This document shows, piece after piece, positions 15,901 to 23,123 of a stretch of 64,000 nucleotides of DNA. The position numbers and the translations under genes are program-made. The first letter of the stretch is position 1. Each line of letters opens with the position of its first letter. The notes under the pieces are model-generated. The model ran no database searches and was not told where the DNA came from. It saw only the letters and a program-made list of their open reading frames with translations. Where the stretch lies: NCBI GenBank assembly GCA_963834515.1, contig CAWICB010000005.1:310001-374000 (forward strand), in the 5' to 3' direction. The stretch comes from RYN-230 sp963834515. GTDB taxonomy: Bacteria > Actinomycetota > Actinomycetes > Streptosporangiales > Streptosporangiaceae.

Positions 15901-16855
15901 CGGCCGCCTTGACCGAGGGCACCAGCAGCTGCCGCGACCCGTCCTTGGCCGTCACGTCGATGGCCAGGCCCAGGTTGACCTGGCTGGGCTCGACGATGGC
16001 GGGCTTGCCGTCGAGCTCGGTGTAGGAGCTGTTCATCTCCGGCACCGCGGCCAGCGCGCGGATCACCGCGAACCCGATGAGGTGAGTGAACGAGACCTTG
16101 CCGCCCCGGCCGCGGGCCAGGTGGTTGTTGATCACGATGCGGTTGTCGATGAGCAGCTTGGCCGGCACGGTCCGCACACTGGTCGCGGTCGGCACGGCCA
16201 GGCTGGCTTCCATGTTGACCGCGGTGCGCGCGGCCGCGCCGCGCAGCCGGGCGGCATCGGGGATGGCCGGCTCGGCGGGCGGGCTGGCCGGCTGCCCGGG
16301 CTGAGCCGCGGCCGGGGCGGCCGGGGCGCTGTTGCTGGGCGCCGGGGCGCTCCCGCTGGGCGGCGGGGCGCTGCCGCTGGGCGGCGGGGCGGTGCCCGGG
16401 CCGGCGGTGCCCGGTCCGGCGGTGCCCGGCCCGGCGGTGCCCGGCCCGGCGGTGCCCGGCCCGGCGGTGCCCGGCCCGGCGGTGCCCGGCCCGGCGGTGC
16501 CCGGCCCGGCGGTGCCCGGCCCGGCGGTGCCCGGCCCGCCCGGCGCGGGTGCGCCGGGGCCGGCCGGCCGGGCCGCGGGCGCGGGCGCCGGGCGGCCGGC
16601 CTCAGCCGGTGCGCGGCGCTGCTCGGGCCGGGTCACACTGCCCGCGGGCGGTGTGTAGTCGGCGAAGAAGTTCCACCAGGCCATGTCCACCGACCCGGGA
16701 TCGGCCAGGTAGCGCTGGTAGAGCTCGTCGACCAGCCATTCGTTGGGCCCGAAGTCCTTAGCGCCGTCGGGATGCTCGGCGGCCGCCCGGCCAGGATCGC
16801 TGGCTCCGGTGCGGCTGGATGCGGACTGCGGTGACTCAGCAGACACGGCGGACAT
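12905..16855 (-). CDS. kgd: Multifunctional 2-oxoglutarate metabolism enzyme (E1/E2-type SucA, Kgd)
   Basis: 1316 residues. The order is a short N-terminal segment (FGPNEWLVDELYQRYLADPG), a long Pro/Gly/Ala linker, an E2-type acyltransferase domain (about 195-435, active-site motif STYDHRIIQGAVSG) and a complete thiamine-diphosphate E1 domain. E1 landmarks are GMAHRGRLNVLANI, HGDAAFAGQGVV and PHGYEGQGPDHSSAR. No lipoyl domain is present, as in mycobacterial Kgd/OdhA. It converts 2-oxoglutarate in the TCA cycle (oxidative decarboxylation with E2/E3 partners, or carboligation). The linker holds about ten PGTAG repeats. ATG 16855 has AGAGGG close upstream; a GTG three codons in is a possible alternative start. 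Confidence 0.95.
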   Translation of the reverse strand: MSAVSAESPQSASSRTGASDPGRAAAEHPDGAKDFGPNEWLVDELYQRYLADPGSVDMAWWNFFADYTPPAGSVTRPEQRRAPAEAGRPAPAPAARPAGPGAPAPGGPGTAGPGTAGPGTAGPGTAGPGTAGPGTAGPGTAGPGTAGPGTAGPGTAPPPSGSAPPPSGSAPAPSNSAPAAPAAAQPGQPASPPAEPAIPDAARLRGAAARTAVNMEASLAVPTATSVRTVPAKLLIDNRIVINNHLARGRGGKVSFTHLIGFAVIRALAAVPEMNSSYTELDGKPAIVEPSQVNLGLAIDVTAKDGSRQLLVPSVKAAETMDFRQFWMAYEDVVRRARTGKLAVADFAGTTITLTNPGTIGTEHSVPRLMAGQGCIVGVGAMEYPAAYQGAAEETMTRLAISKAVTLTSTYDHRIIQGAVSGEFLRRIHALLLGEDGFWDDVFQALRIPYEPVRWVRDIPAGHEDDITKSARVHELIHAYRVRGHLMADTDPLEYKQRRHPDLDINQHGLTLWDLERTFATGGFGGKPLMKLREILGVLRDSYCRTVGVEYMHIQNPEERAWIQARVERPHDRPGHDAQVQILSRLNVAEAFEMFLQTKYVGQRRFSLEGAESLIPLVDAVLTEAAKASLDEAVMGMAHRGRLNVLANIIGKSYAQIFQEFEGNLDPRSTHGSGDVKYHLGADGVFTASDGATIPTSLVANPSHLEAVDPVLEGVVRAKQDVIDMGEPGFTVLPVLIHGDAAFAGQGVVAETLNLSQLRGYRTGGTVHIVVNNQVGFTTAPAESRSSVYSTDVARMIQAPIFHVNGDDPEAVVRVGRLAFAYRQTFRKDVVIDMICYRRRGHNEADNPSFTQPLMYDLIDAKRSTRKLYTESLIGRGDITMEEAEQALRDYQQHLERAFTETREAAKRPMDPGAVVRPATTAQFPIVHLATPTAISEEAIKQIVDTQLNLPEGFTPHPRLQPLLARRAAMVEQNAIDWATGEMLAFGSVLMDGHPVRLVGQDTRRGTFGQRHAVLVDRHTGAEHTPLRAFNSPTARFHVYDSLLSEYAAVGFEYGYSVARPDALVCWEAQFGDFVNGAQTILDEFISSGEQKWGQQSSVVLLLPHGYEGQGPDHSSARIERFLGLCAQGNMTVALPTTPGNYFHLLRWQALSGRHTPLVVFTPKSMLRLKDAASPVSEFAQGAFRPVIGDTADLDPAGVRKVLLCSGKVYYDLAARRDKDGRTDTAIARIERLYPVPDAELLEELGRYPAGAEIVWVQEEPANMGAWPTMALKLPSIIGRPLNRVSVPASSAPAVGSATAHKAEHQQVVAEAVTQD
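16391..16540 (-). repeat. 15-nt tandem repeat encoding (PGTAG)n in kgd
   Basis: Ten near-identical 15-nt units (GGTGCCCGGCCCGGC on the plus strand) encode Pro-Gly-Thr-Ala-Gly repeats. Two following PPPSGSA units extend the linker. The near-perfect DNA identity suggests a length-variable tract. Confidence 0.9.
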
Positions 16856-16938
16856 CGCCCTCTTCGATGCTGGATTTCTGTCCCTACCCCGGCGTTAAGG
16901 CTACCGCCGTGGCACGGCCCGGAGTCCGGGCCACCACC

Positions 16939-17892
16939 TCATGATCGCCCTGACATGCGCTCCCTGTCATGCGGTGAGAGCCAGTTCACATACGGTCCCT
17001 TGGGCACTATGCGGTTGGGGTTGATCCAATCCTGGGTCTGGTAGTAGTGCCGCTTGATGTGGGCGAAGTCCGTTGTGTCGCCAAAGCCCGGGGTCTGGTA
17101 CAGGTCCCGGGCGTAGCCCCACAGGCCCGGGTAGTCGACCAGCCGGTTCAGGTTGCACTTGTAATGCGTGTAATAGACAGCGTCGAACCGGGCCAATGTG
17201 GGATAGAGCCGCACATCCGCCTCGGTAATGCTGCTGCCCAGCAGGTACCTGCGCCGGAGCAGCCGTTCCTCCAGCGCGCTCAGCGTGCTGAACAGCGCGT
17301 CGAACGCCTCCTCGTAGGCGGCCTGGCTGGTGGCCAGCCCGGCCTTGTACACGCCGTTGTTGACCGCGTGGTAGATCAGCGTGCTCAGCGCGTCGATCTC
17401 GGTGCGCTGCTCCGCCGGGTACAGGTCGGGCGACCCGGGCCGGTGGTAGCCGCGGAACTCGGTCTCGAACGAGATGGTGATCTGCTGGAAGTCGTTGTCC
17501 ACGATCCGCTGGCTGCGGGTGTCCCAGACGAACGGCACGGTGAACCGGCCCCGGTACCCCGGATCGGTGATCAGGTAGAGGTCGGACACGAGCCGGGCCC
17601 CGGTCACCGGATCGACCCCGCCGGTGCTGGCCGGGAAGCGCCAGCCGCGCTCGTCCCGGATCGGGTCGACCAGGCTGAGCCCGATCACCCGGTCCAGGCC
17701 CAGCAGGCGGCGCACGATCAGCGCCCGGTGTGCCCACGGATCGGCCAGCGACGCGTAGAGCTGGTAACGCCCGGGCTCGGCCAGGTACCCGCTCGATCCG
17801 TCTCCCGTGATCCGCGTGGCGAACACGTTCGCCTGGCGGACGAATCCGCCCGAAGGCAGGACTTCCGGACCCGTGTCGGGAATCGCTGGCAT
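16939..17892 (-). CDS. Glutathionyl-hydroquinone-reductase-like protein (Xi-class GST fold) lacking the catalytic Cys
   Basis: 317 residues matching the YqjG/ECM4 architecture. The thioredoxin-fold N-half contains the active-site region, and the helical C-half contains SSITEADVRLYPTLARFDAVYYTHYKCN and PNRIVPKGP. In active enzymes the motif is CPWAHR; here it is D51-PWAHR (codon GAT at 17740-17742), so the nucleophilic Cys is absent. Actinomycetes use mycothiol instead of glutathione, so the physiological thiol is uncertain. It sits 83 bp upstream of kgd on the same strand. It is either a non-catalytic homologue or an enzyme with altered chemistry. Confidence 0.8.
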   Translation of the reverse strand: MPAIPDTGPEVLPSGGFVRQANVFATRITGDGSSGYLAEPGRYQLYASLADPWAHRALIVRRLLGLDRVIGLSLVDPIRDERGWRFPASTGGVDPVTGARLVSDLYLITDPGYRGRFTVPFVWDTRSQRIVDNDFQQITISFETEFRGYHRPGSPDLYPAEQRTEIDALSTLIYHAVNNGVYKAGLATSQAAYEEAFDALFSTLSALEERLLRRRYLLGSSITEADVRLYPTLARFDAVYYTHYKCNLNRLVDYPGLWGYARDLYQTPGFGDTTDFAHIKRHYYQTQDWINPNRIVPKGPYVNWLSPHDRERMSGRS

Positions 17893-18136
17893 CCTCCTCC
17901 TTTCGCGGCGGGGCAGATCCGGTGCGCTGTCCGAATTGTCAGCAAATGATGGTCGGCCGGGCGGCCCGGGGGAGGCCCTTCGGCGCGATCGGCGGCAGAC
18001 CGGCCAACCCGCCCGGGCCCACTGGCTAGCATCGCATCTGGAAGCCCCCGATTTCGGGATAATGCGAGGTCACCCCGGAATGGGTCACGGCGGGCCGGTG
18101 ATCAGCGGGACAGTGGGCGGCGGAAGGGACGGGCCG

Positions 18137-18778
18137 GTGACGTCACTCACCAGTGAGCTGGCCCGGCTCAGCGGCCCGCTGGCCTATCTGCTGGTCGCCG
18201 CCCTGGTGTTCGGCGAGACCGCCATCTTCCTCGGCTTCGTCATCCCGGGCGAGACGGCGGCCGTGCTGGGCGGCGTGCTGGCCAGCCGGGGCCGGGTCTC
18301 CCTGCTGGCGCTGACGCTGGTCGTCGTGCTGGCCGCGGTCATCGGCCCGCTGGCCGGCTACGAGATCGGCCGCCATCTGGGCGGGCGGCTGCTCGCCCGG
18401 CCGCGGCTGAGCCGGGTCGCGGACCGCGTGGGCCGGGCCCGGTCGGTGCTGCACCGGCGCGGCGGGGTGGCCGTGTTCCTCGGCCGGTTCATCGCCGTGC
18501 TGCGGGCCATGATGCCGGCCGTGGCCGGCACGGCCCGGATGCCTTATCGCACGTTCCTGCTCTACAACGTGCTCAGCGCGGTCGTCTGGGGCGTCGGGTA
18601 CTGCCTGCTGGGTTACGCCGCCGGGTCCGCGTACGCGGCCATCGCGCGCACGGTAGGCACCGGCGTGGCCGTGGCCATCGCCGCGGCCGCGCTCGGTGCG
18701 GTGCTGTTCTGGCTGATCCGGCGGCATCGCCGGGCGCAGGCGGGCACGCCGCTGGAAGCCGGCCCGCCCGAGTCCTGA
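18137..18778 (+). CDS. DedA-family membrane protein
   Basis: 213 residues with four to five hydrophobic helices. DedA motifs are ETAIFLGFVIPGETAAVLGG near residues 25-50, and VFLGRFIAVLRAMMPAVAGTARMPYRTFLLYNVLSAVVWG, which spans the conserved F-x-G-R and P-x-x-A-G elements. DedA proteins act in membrane lipid/undecaprenyl-phosphate translocation and proton-gradient maintenance. GTG 18137 has GAAGGGA 7 nt upstream; upstream ATG codons lack a site. The C-terminal tail is Arg-rich and cytoplasmic. Confidence 0.9.
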   Translation: MTSLTSELARLSGPLAYLLVAALVFGETAIFLGFVIPGETAAVLGGVLASRGRVSLLALTLVVVLAAVIGPLAGYEIGRHLGGRLLARPRLSRVADRVGRARSVLHRRGGVAVFLGRFIAVLRAMMPAVAGTARMPYRTFLLYNVLSAVVWGVGYCLLGYAAGSAYAAIARTVGTGVAVAIAAAALGAVLFWLIRRHRRAQAGTPLEAGPPES

Positions 18779-19010
18779 GCCAGGCCGCCCGGCGGGCTGG
18801 CTTGGCACATCCGTCAGCCGACCGATGTCTCGGGCCGGCCGGGCCGGCCACGGTGTACCGCATGCACCACGCGACAGCTAAGAACGATGCCGAGCGTGCG
18901 CCGGGTGGAGAAAACAGCACACAGGGAAGATTTCCTCCCCCGGCCGCCGTCACGGCCTCGGGCCCGGCCAGGGCCCGTGCCTACCATGGATAACCGGGAG
19001 GTGGCGGCAA

Positions 19011-19385
19011 GTGCGCGAGTTCGGTGAGCTCGAGTCCGCGATCATGGATGTGGTGTGGGCCGGGGACCGGGCTTACCCGGTCCGCGAGGTCCGCGAGCGG
19101 CTGTCCTACAACCGGCCTGTCGCCTATACGACCGTGATGACGGTCATGAACATCCTGTACGGCAAGGGCGTGCTGTGCCGCGAGAAGCACGGCCGGGCCT
19201 GGCGGTACTGGCCGGTGGAGTCCCGGGAGGAGCATGACGCCCGGCTGATGGCCGAGGTGCTCCGCTCTGGTGGCGACGAGCACATCACCATGCTCCGGTT
19301 CGTGGAACGGGTCAGCGAGGAGGAGCGGGAGAGCCTGCGCAGCGCCGTGCTCGACCTGGCCACGCAGGGGCTCGCCGCGTCCTAG
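19011..19385 (+). CDS. BlaI/MecI/CopY-family transcriptional repressor
   Basis: 124 residues. The winged helix contains LESAIMDVVWAGDRAYPVREVRERL and VAYTTVMTVMNILYGKGVLCREKHGRAWRYWPVESREEH. A C-terminal dimerisation helix follows (FVERVSEEERESLRSAVLDL). The family represses beta-lactamase or cell-wall/respiratory genes and is released by a BlaR1/M56 protease, but no such protease gene is adjacent. GTG 19011 lies 9 nt after GGGAGG. Convergent with the nitrilase gene, with only 11 nt between stops. Confidence 0.9.
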   Translation: MREFGELESAIMDVVWAGDRAYPVREVRERLSYNRPVAYTTVMTVMNILYGKGVLCREKHGRAWRYWPVESREEHDARLMAEVLRSGGDEHITMLRFVERVSEEERESLRSAVLDLATQGLAAS

Positions 19386-19396
19386 GGCTCGCCGCG

Positions 19397-20200
19397 TCAG
19401 CGGCCGAAAACATCCGGACGGCGGTGCTCCAGGCACGGCAGCCGGTCCCGGACCTGTGCGGTCAGCGCGAGGTCCACGTCTCCGGTGCCGATTCCGGGGA
19501 ACAGCCCGAGATCCAGCCGGACGGTGCCCATCGGGTCCACCAGCATGCTCCGGCCGATGCCGGTGGGGGCCCGGGTCGGTGCTGAGTCCGGGTCGGGGAC
19601 CTGGCCGGCCGCCGCCACCCAGACGGTGTTCTCGATGGCCCGGGCCCGCACCAGCGTGACCCAGTGCTCCTCCTTGAACAGCCCGGCCGCCCACGCGGCC
19701 GGGACCACGAGCAGGTCCGCGCCGCGGGCCACCAGGTCCCGGGCCAGTTCCGGGAACCGGATGTCGTAACAGGTGAGCAGCCCCACCCGCAGGCCAGCCA
19801 GCTCGGCCAGCACCGGCTCGGCGCCGGGCGCGACCACTTTGGACTCGGCCTCGCCCAGCGAGTCGAACAGGTGGATCTTGCGGTACGCGGCCACCCGCTG
19901 GCCGCTGGCGCTGTACCCCACCGCGGTGTTGTACACCCGGCCGTCCGGCGCGGGCTCGAACACCCCGGCGACCAGGGCTACCCCGGTGTCCCGGGCCGCG
20001 GCGGCCAGGGCCGTCCCGAACGGCCCGTCCAGCGGCTCGGCCACCTCCGCCAGGTCGGTACCGAACCGGGCCTGGGTCGCTTCCGGGAACACGGCCAGGT
20101 CCGCGCCCTGCCCCGCGGCCCGGTCCAGCGCGGCCCGCACCCGCCCCAGGTTGACCGCGGGATCCGGGCTGACCGGCAGCTGCCCGAGGGTGATACGCAT
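19397..20200 (-). CDS. Carbon-nitrogen hydrolase (nitrilase superfamily amidase)
   Basis: 267 residues with the Glu-Lys-Cys triad of the nitrilase superfamily: Glu in VFPEATQ, Lys in YRKIHLFD and Cys in TCYDIRFPE. The later segment VPAAWAAGLFKEEHWVTLVRARAIENTVWV matches the omega-amidase/Nit2 branch. It likely hydrolyses a small omega-amide or deaminated metabolite such as 2-oxosuccinamate or deaminated glutathione; the substrate is not certain. No Shine-Dalgarno is obvious before ATG 20200, so it may be leaderless. It is divergent from the DapC-like gene with a 55-bp gap. Confidence 0.85.
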   Translation of the reverse strand: MRITLGQLPVSPDPAVNLGRVRAALDRAAGQGADLAVFPEATQARFGTDLAEVAEPLDGPFGTALAAAARDTGVALVAGVFEPAPDGRVYNTAVGYSASGQRVAAYRKIHLFDSLGEAESKVVAPGAEPVLAELAGLRVGLLTCYDIRFPELARDLVARGADLLVVPAAWAAGLFKEEHWVTLVRARAIENTVWVAAAGQVPDPDSAPTRAPTGIGRSMLVDPMGTVRLDLGLFPGIGTGDVDLALTAQVRDRLPCLEHRRPDVFGR

Positions 20201-20255
20201 ACCGGCAGGGTAGCTCGCTGCTGCACGAACCGGCCGGCCGTGATGTCATGGCCGG

Positions 20256-21504
20256 GTGAGCAGACCATTGCTGAACCGGCGGCTGGCCGGCCTGGGCACG
20301 ACGATCTTCGCCGAGATGTCCGCGCTCGCGCTGACCACCGGGTCGGTCAACTTGGGCCAGGGTTTCCCGGACACCGACGGGCCGCGCGAGATCGCCGCGG
20401 CGGCCGCGGCCGCGATCATGGACGGCCGGGGGAACCAGTACCCGCCCGGCCCGGGCATCCCCGAGCTGCGGCTGGCCGTGGCCGCGCACCAGAAGCGGTT
20501 CTACGGGCTGGACGTGGATCCGGACACCGAGGTGCTGGTCACCACGGGCGCCACCGAGGCCATCGCGGCCGCGCTGATCGCGCTGCTGGAGCCGGGCGAC
20601 GAGGCGATCGCCTTCGAGCCGTACTACGACTCCTACGCCGCCTGCGTGGCCATGGCCGGCGCGGCCCGGGTGCCGGTGACGCTGCGGCCGCCTGCGTTCC
20701 GGCCCGACCTGTCCGCACTCCGCGCGGCCATCACCCCGCGCACCCGGGTCATCCTGCTGAACACGCCGCACAACCCCACCGGGGCCGTGTTCAGCCGGGC
20801 CGAGCTGACCGGGATCGCGGCGCTGGCCTGCGAGCACGACCTGCTGGTGGTGTCCGACGAGGTGTATGAGCACCTGGTTTTCGACGGGGAGCACGTGCCG
20901 ATGGCCAGCCTGCCCGGGATGCGCGAGCGGACCGTGACGATCAGTTCCGCGGCCAAGACGTTCTCGTTCACCGGCTGGAAGGTTGGCTGGGTTACGGCCA
21001 CCCCGGAACTGGTCAGCGCGGTGCGCACGGTCAAGCAGTTCCTCACTTACGTGACCGGCGGCCCGTTCCAGTACGCGGTGGCCGAGGCGCTGGCCCTGCC
21101 CGACGCGTACTACGCGGGGATCAGCCGTGATCTGCAGGCCAAGCGGGACGTGCTGTGCGCCGGGCTGGCCGCGGTGGGTTTCGAGGTGTACCAGCCGGCC
21201 TGGCACGTACTTCGTGACCACCGATATCCGGCCGCTGGGCGAGACCGACGGGATGGACTTCTGCCGCCGCCTGCCGGACCGGGCGGGGGTCGTCGCCATC
21301 CCCAGTTCCGTGTTCTACGACACCGAGGCGGCCGGCCGCAGCCAGGTGCGGTTCGCGTTCTGCAAGCAGGAGGAGGTGCTGCGGGAGGCGGTGCGGCGGC
21401 TGTCTCGGCTCCGGCGAGGCGGGGCGCCGCGGAGCGGTGCTCCCGCCGAGCCGGCGCCCCCGGGGGGCTCCGGGGAGCCGTCCCCCGGGATAGACCGTGC
21501 CTAG
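20256..21504 (+). pseudogene. DapC-type aminotransferase with an internal +1 frameshift
   Basis: The first frame (20256 to about 21200) encodes a class I aminotransferase very like mycobacterial N-succinyldiaminopimelate aminotransferase Rv0858c. Landmarks are VNLGQGFPDTDGP, NQYPPGPGIPELR, NTPHNPTGAVFS, SDEVYEHLVFDG and the PLP lysine in SSAAKTFSFTGWKVGW. After FEVYQPA at 21200 homology jumps to the +1 frame (GTYFVTTDIRPLGETDG, then VAIPSSVFYD and VRFAFCKQEEVLREAVRRLSRL). Removing one base, T21201, restores one continuous frame. The last ~28 residues are encoded by a dispersed repeat (21411-21490). This is either a true lesion in lysine/DAP synthesis or an assembly error. Confidence 0.8.
21411..21490 (+). 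repeat. Dispersed GC repeat, copy A (before serpin)
   Basis: It begins CCGGCGAGGCGGGGC and contains CCCGCCGAGCCGGCG, both identical to copies at 22613-22705 (inverted) and 32921-33015 (direct). It ends GTCCCCCGGG like the inverted copy. About 20 nt present in the other copies (the TTCGGCGCGAAGCG hairpin) are missing here. Confidence 0.8.
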
Positions 21505-22612
21505 CCTGGCCCCGGACGACGCGTTCGGCGCCAGCCTGTACCGGGCGCTGGGCGGCGCCGGCAATCTCGTCTTCTCGCCATCCAGCATCGCGACCGCGCT
21601 GCGGATGACGCTGCTCGGGGCGCGCGGCGAGACGGCCGCGCAACTGGCCGCGGTGCTGCACCTGGCCACGCCGCAGGACGCCGCGGCCGGCCTGGCCGAG
21701 ACGTGCGCCCGGCTCGGCGTCCTGGCCACGGGCGACGTCACGCTGCGGGCCCCGAACACGCTGTGGGTCCAGTCCGGGCTGCCAGTGCAGCCGGACTTCA
21801 CCGCGGCACTGGCCCAGGCGGCGTGCACCGAGTTCCGGGCGGCCGATTTCGGGGCCGCGGCCGCCGCCGCCGCGCAGCAGATCAACGACCTGATCGCGGA
21901 GCAGACCGCGGGTAAGATCACCAGCCTGATCGCGCCCGGCATGATCAGCATCGCCACCCGCCTGGTGCTGGCCAGCGCCGTCTACCTGAAGGCCGCCTGG
22001 ACGTCCCCGTTCCCGTCGGACGCCACCCAGCCGGCCCCGTTCCACCCGGAGCCGGGCACCGAGGTGCAGGTGCCCACCATGCGGCTCCGGGACCGGCTGC
22101 GGTACCTGCGCGGCGACGGGTACCAGGTGGTGGAGCTGCCCTACGCGGGGCAGCAACTGGCCATGGTCATCGTGCTGCCGGATGGCCCGCTGCCGCCAGT
22201 CGAGGGCCGGCTGGCCAGCGGCGGCCTGGGCGGCCTGCTGACCGGGCTGGGGTCCCGGCCGGTCATCCTGGCCCTGCCCAGGTTCCGGATCACGGCCGGG
22301 TTCGGCCTGGGCGACGCGCTGGCCGCGCTAGGCATGCCGCTGGCCTTCTCCAGGCAGGCCGACTTCACCGGCATCACCGAGGCCGAGCCGCTGTGTGTCA
22401 GCGAGGTCGTACACCAGGCCTATCTGGACGTGGACGAGCAGGGCACCGAGGCGGCCGCCGCCACCGCGGTGATCATCCGGGCCAAGGCCCGGGTGATGCG
22501 GCCCGACCCGCCGGTCGAAGTGACCGTGGACCGGCCGTTCCTGTTCGCCATCATCGATACCGGCAGCGGCCTGCCGCTGTTCCTCGGCCGGGTCACGGAC
22601 CCGGCGGTGTAG
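21497..22612 (+). CDS. Serpin (serine-protease inhibitor), inhibitory type
   Basis: 371 residues covering a full serpin fold without a signal peptide. Landmarks are NLVFSPSSIATALRMTLLGARGETAAQL near the start, VLASAVYLKAAWTSPF, VVELPYAGQQLAMVIVLP, VHQAYLDVDEQGTEAAAATA and PFLFAIIDTGSGLPLFLGRV at the end. The hinge EQGTEAAAAT from residue 314 fits the inhibitory consensus, with small residues that allow loop insertion. Counting from it places P1 near Lys330, so a trypsin-like protease is a plausible target. GTG 21497 overlaps the preceding gene's end by 8 nt. Serpins are patchy in bacteria, and this one is bracketed by inverted repeats. Confidence 0.92.
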   Translation: MPSLAPDDAFGASLYRALGGAGNLVFSPSSIATALRMTLLGARGETAAQLAAVLHLATPQDAAAGLAETCARLGVLATGDVTLRAPNTLWVQSGLPVQPDFTAALAQAACTEFRAADFGAAAAAAAQQINDLIAEQTAGKITSLIAPGMISIATRLVLASAVYLKAAWTSPFPSDATQPAPFHPEPGTEVQVPTMRLRDRLRYLRGDGYQVVELPYAGQQLAMVIVLPDGPLPPVEGRLASGGLGGLLTGLGSRPVILALPRFRITAGFGLGDALAALGMPLAFSRQADFTGITEAEPLCVSEVVHQAYLDVDEQGTEAAAATAVIIRAKARVMRPDPPVEVTVDRPFLFAIIDTGSGLPLFLGRVTDPAV

Positions 22613-22705
22613 CCCGGGGGACGCCCCCCGGACCCCCCCGATCGGCGCTTCGCGCCGAACGCCGGCTCGGCGGGAACACGCCTGCGGCGCGCCCCGCCTC
22701 GCCGG
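22613..22705 (-). repeat. Dispersed GC repeat, copy B (inverted, directly after serpin)
   Basis: It begins right after the serpin stop codon. Read on the minus strand it starts GGCCGGCGAGGCGGGGC and includes CCCGCCGAGCCGGCG, the hairpin GGCGCGAAGCGCC and a G-run, ending in GTCCCCCGGGC. Its strong hairpins probably also terminate the serpin transcript. Confidence 0.85.
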
Positions 22706-22743
22706 CCTAGCTCGGAGACCTGGCCGGCTGCGAAACTGGATCC

Positions 22744-23097
22744 ATGAGACCTGACGGGCTGCACCATGTTTCGCTCAACGTCCGTGACGTCCCTGCGGCG
22801 CTCGACTTCTACACCCGGGTGCTCGGCCTGACCGAGCGCACCGACCGGCCGGACTTCAGCTTCGATGGCGCCTGGCTCGACGCGGGCGGCCAGCAGATCC
22901 ACCTGATCGACGCCGACGTGCCACCGTCCCTGGGCCAGCATTTCGCGCTGGCCGTCTCCGACCTGGACGCAGTGGTCACGGAATTGCGCGCGCAGGGCGT
23001 CACGGTCACCGACCCGGTCCCGGTGGGCACCGGCCGCCAGTCGTTCCTCGCCGACCCGGCCGGGAACCGGGTCGAGTTGCAGGAACCCGGTCACTGA
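22744..23097 (+). CDS. VOC (glyoxalase/bleomycin-resistance) family protein
   Basis: 117 residues with two beta-alpha-beta-beta-beta modules. The opening LHHVSLNVRDVPAALDFYTRVLGL holds the first metal-ligand His (HHVSL). QQIHLIDAD, QHFALAVSDLD and FLADPAGNRVELQE complete the vicinal-oxygen-chelate pattern with the final Glu ligand. It is probably a metal-dependent lyase, isomerase or dioxygenase, but the family is too broad to name a substrate. ATG 22744 has only a weak upstream site. It is followed closely by the MntP-like gene (26-nt gap). Confidence 0.85.
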   Translation: MRPDGLHHVSLNVRDVPAALDFYTRVLGLTERTDRPDFSFDGAWLDAGGQQIHLIDADVPPSLGQHFALAVSDLDAVVTELRAQGVTVTDPVPVGTGRQSFLADPAGNRVELQEPGH

Positions 23098-23123
23098 GCC
23101 CACTGCGGCTCTAACCTGGGCCC

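Noticed and set aside
13391..16834. A 1147-codon open frame on the plus strand opposite kgd
   Set aside because: It is the antisense shadow of a well-supported enzyme gene in GC-rich DNA, with Gly/Arg/His-rich low-complexity composition and no domain.
18981..21299. A 772-codon leftward open frame across the BlaI, nitrilase and aminotransferase genes
   Set aside because: It crosses three genes with clear domains on either strand and has no recognisable domain or start context.
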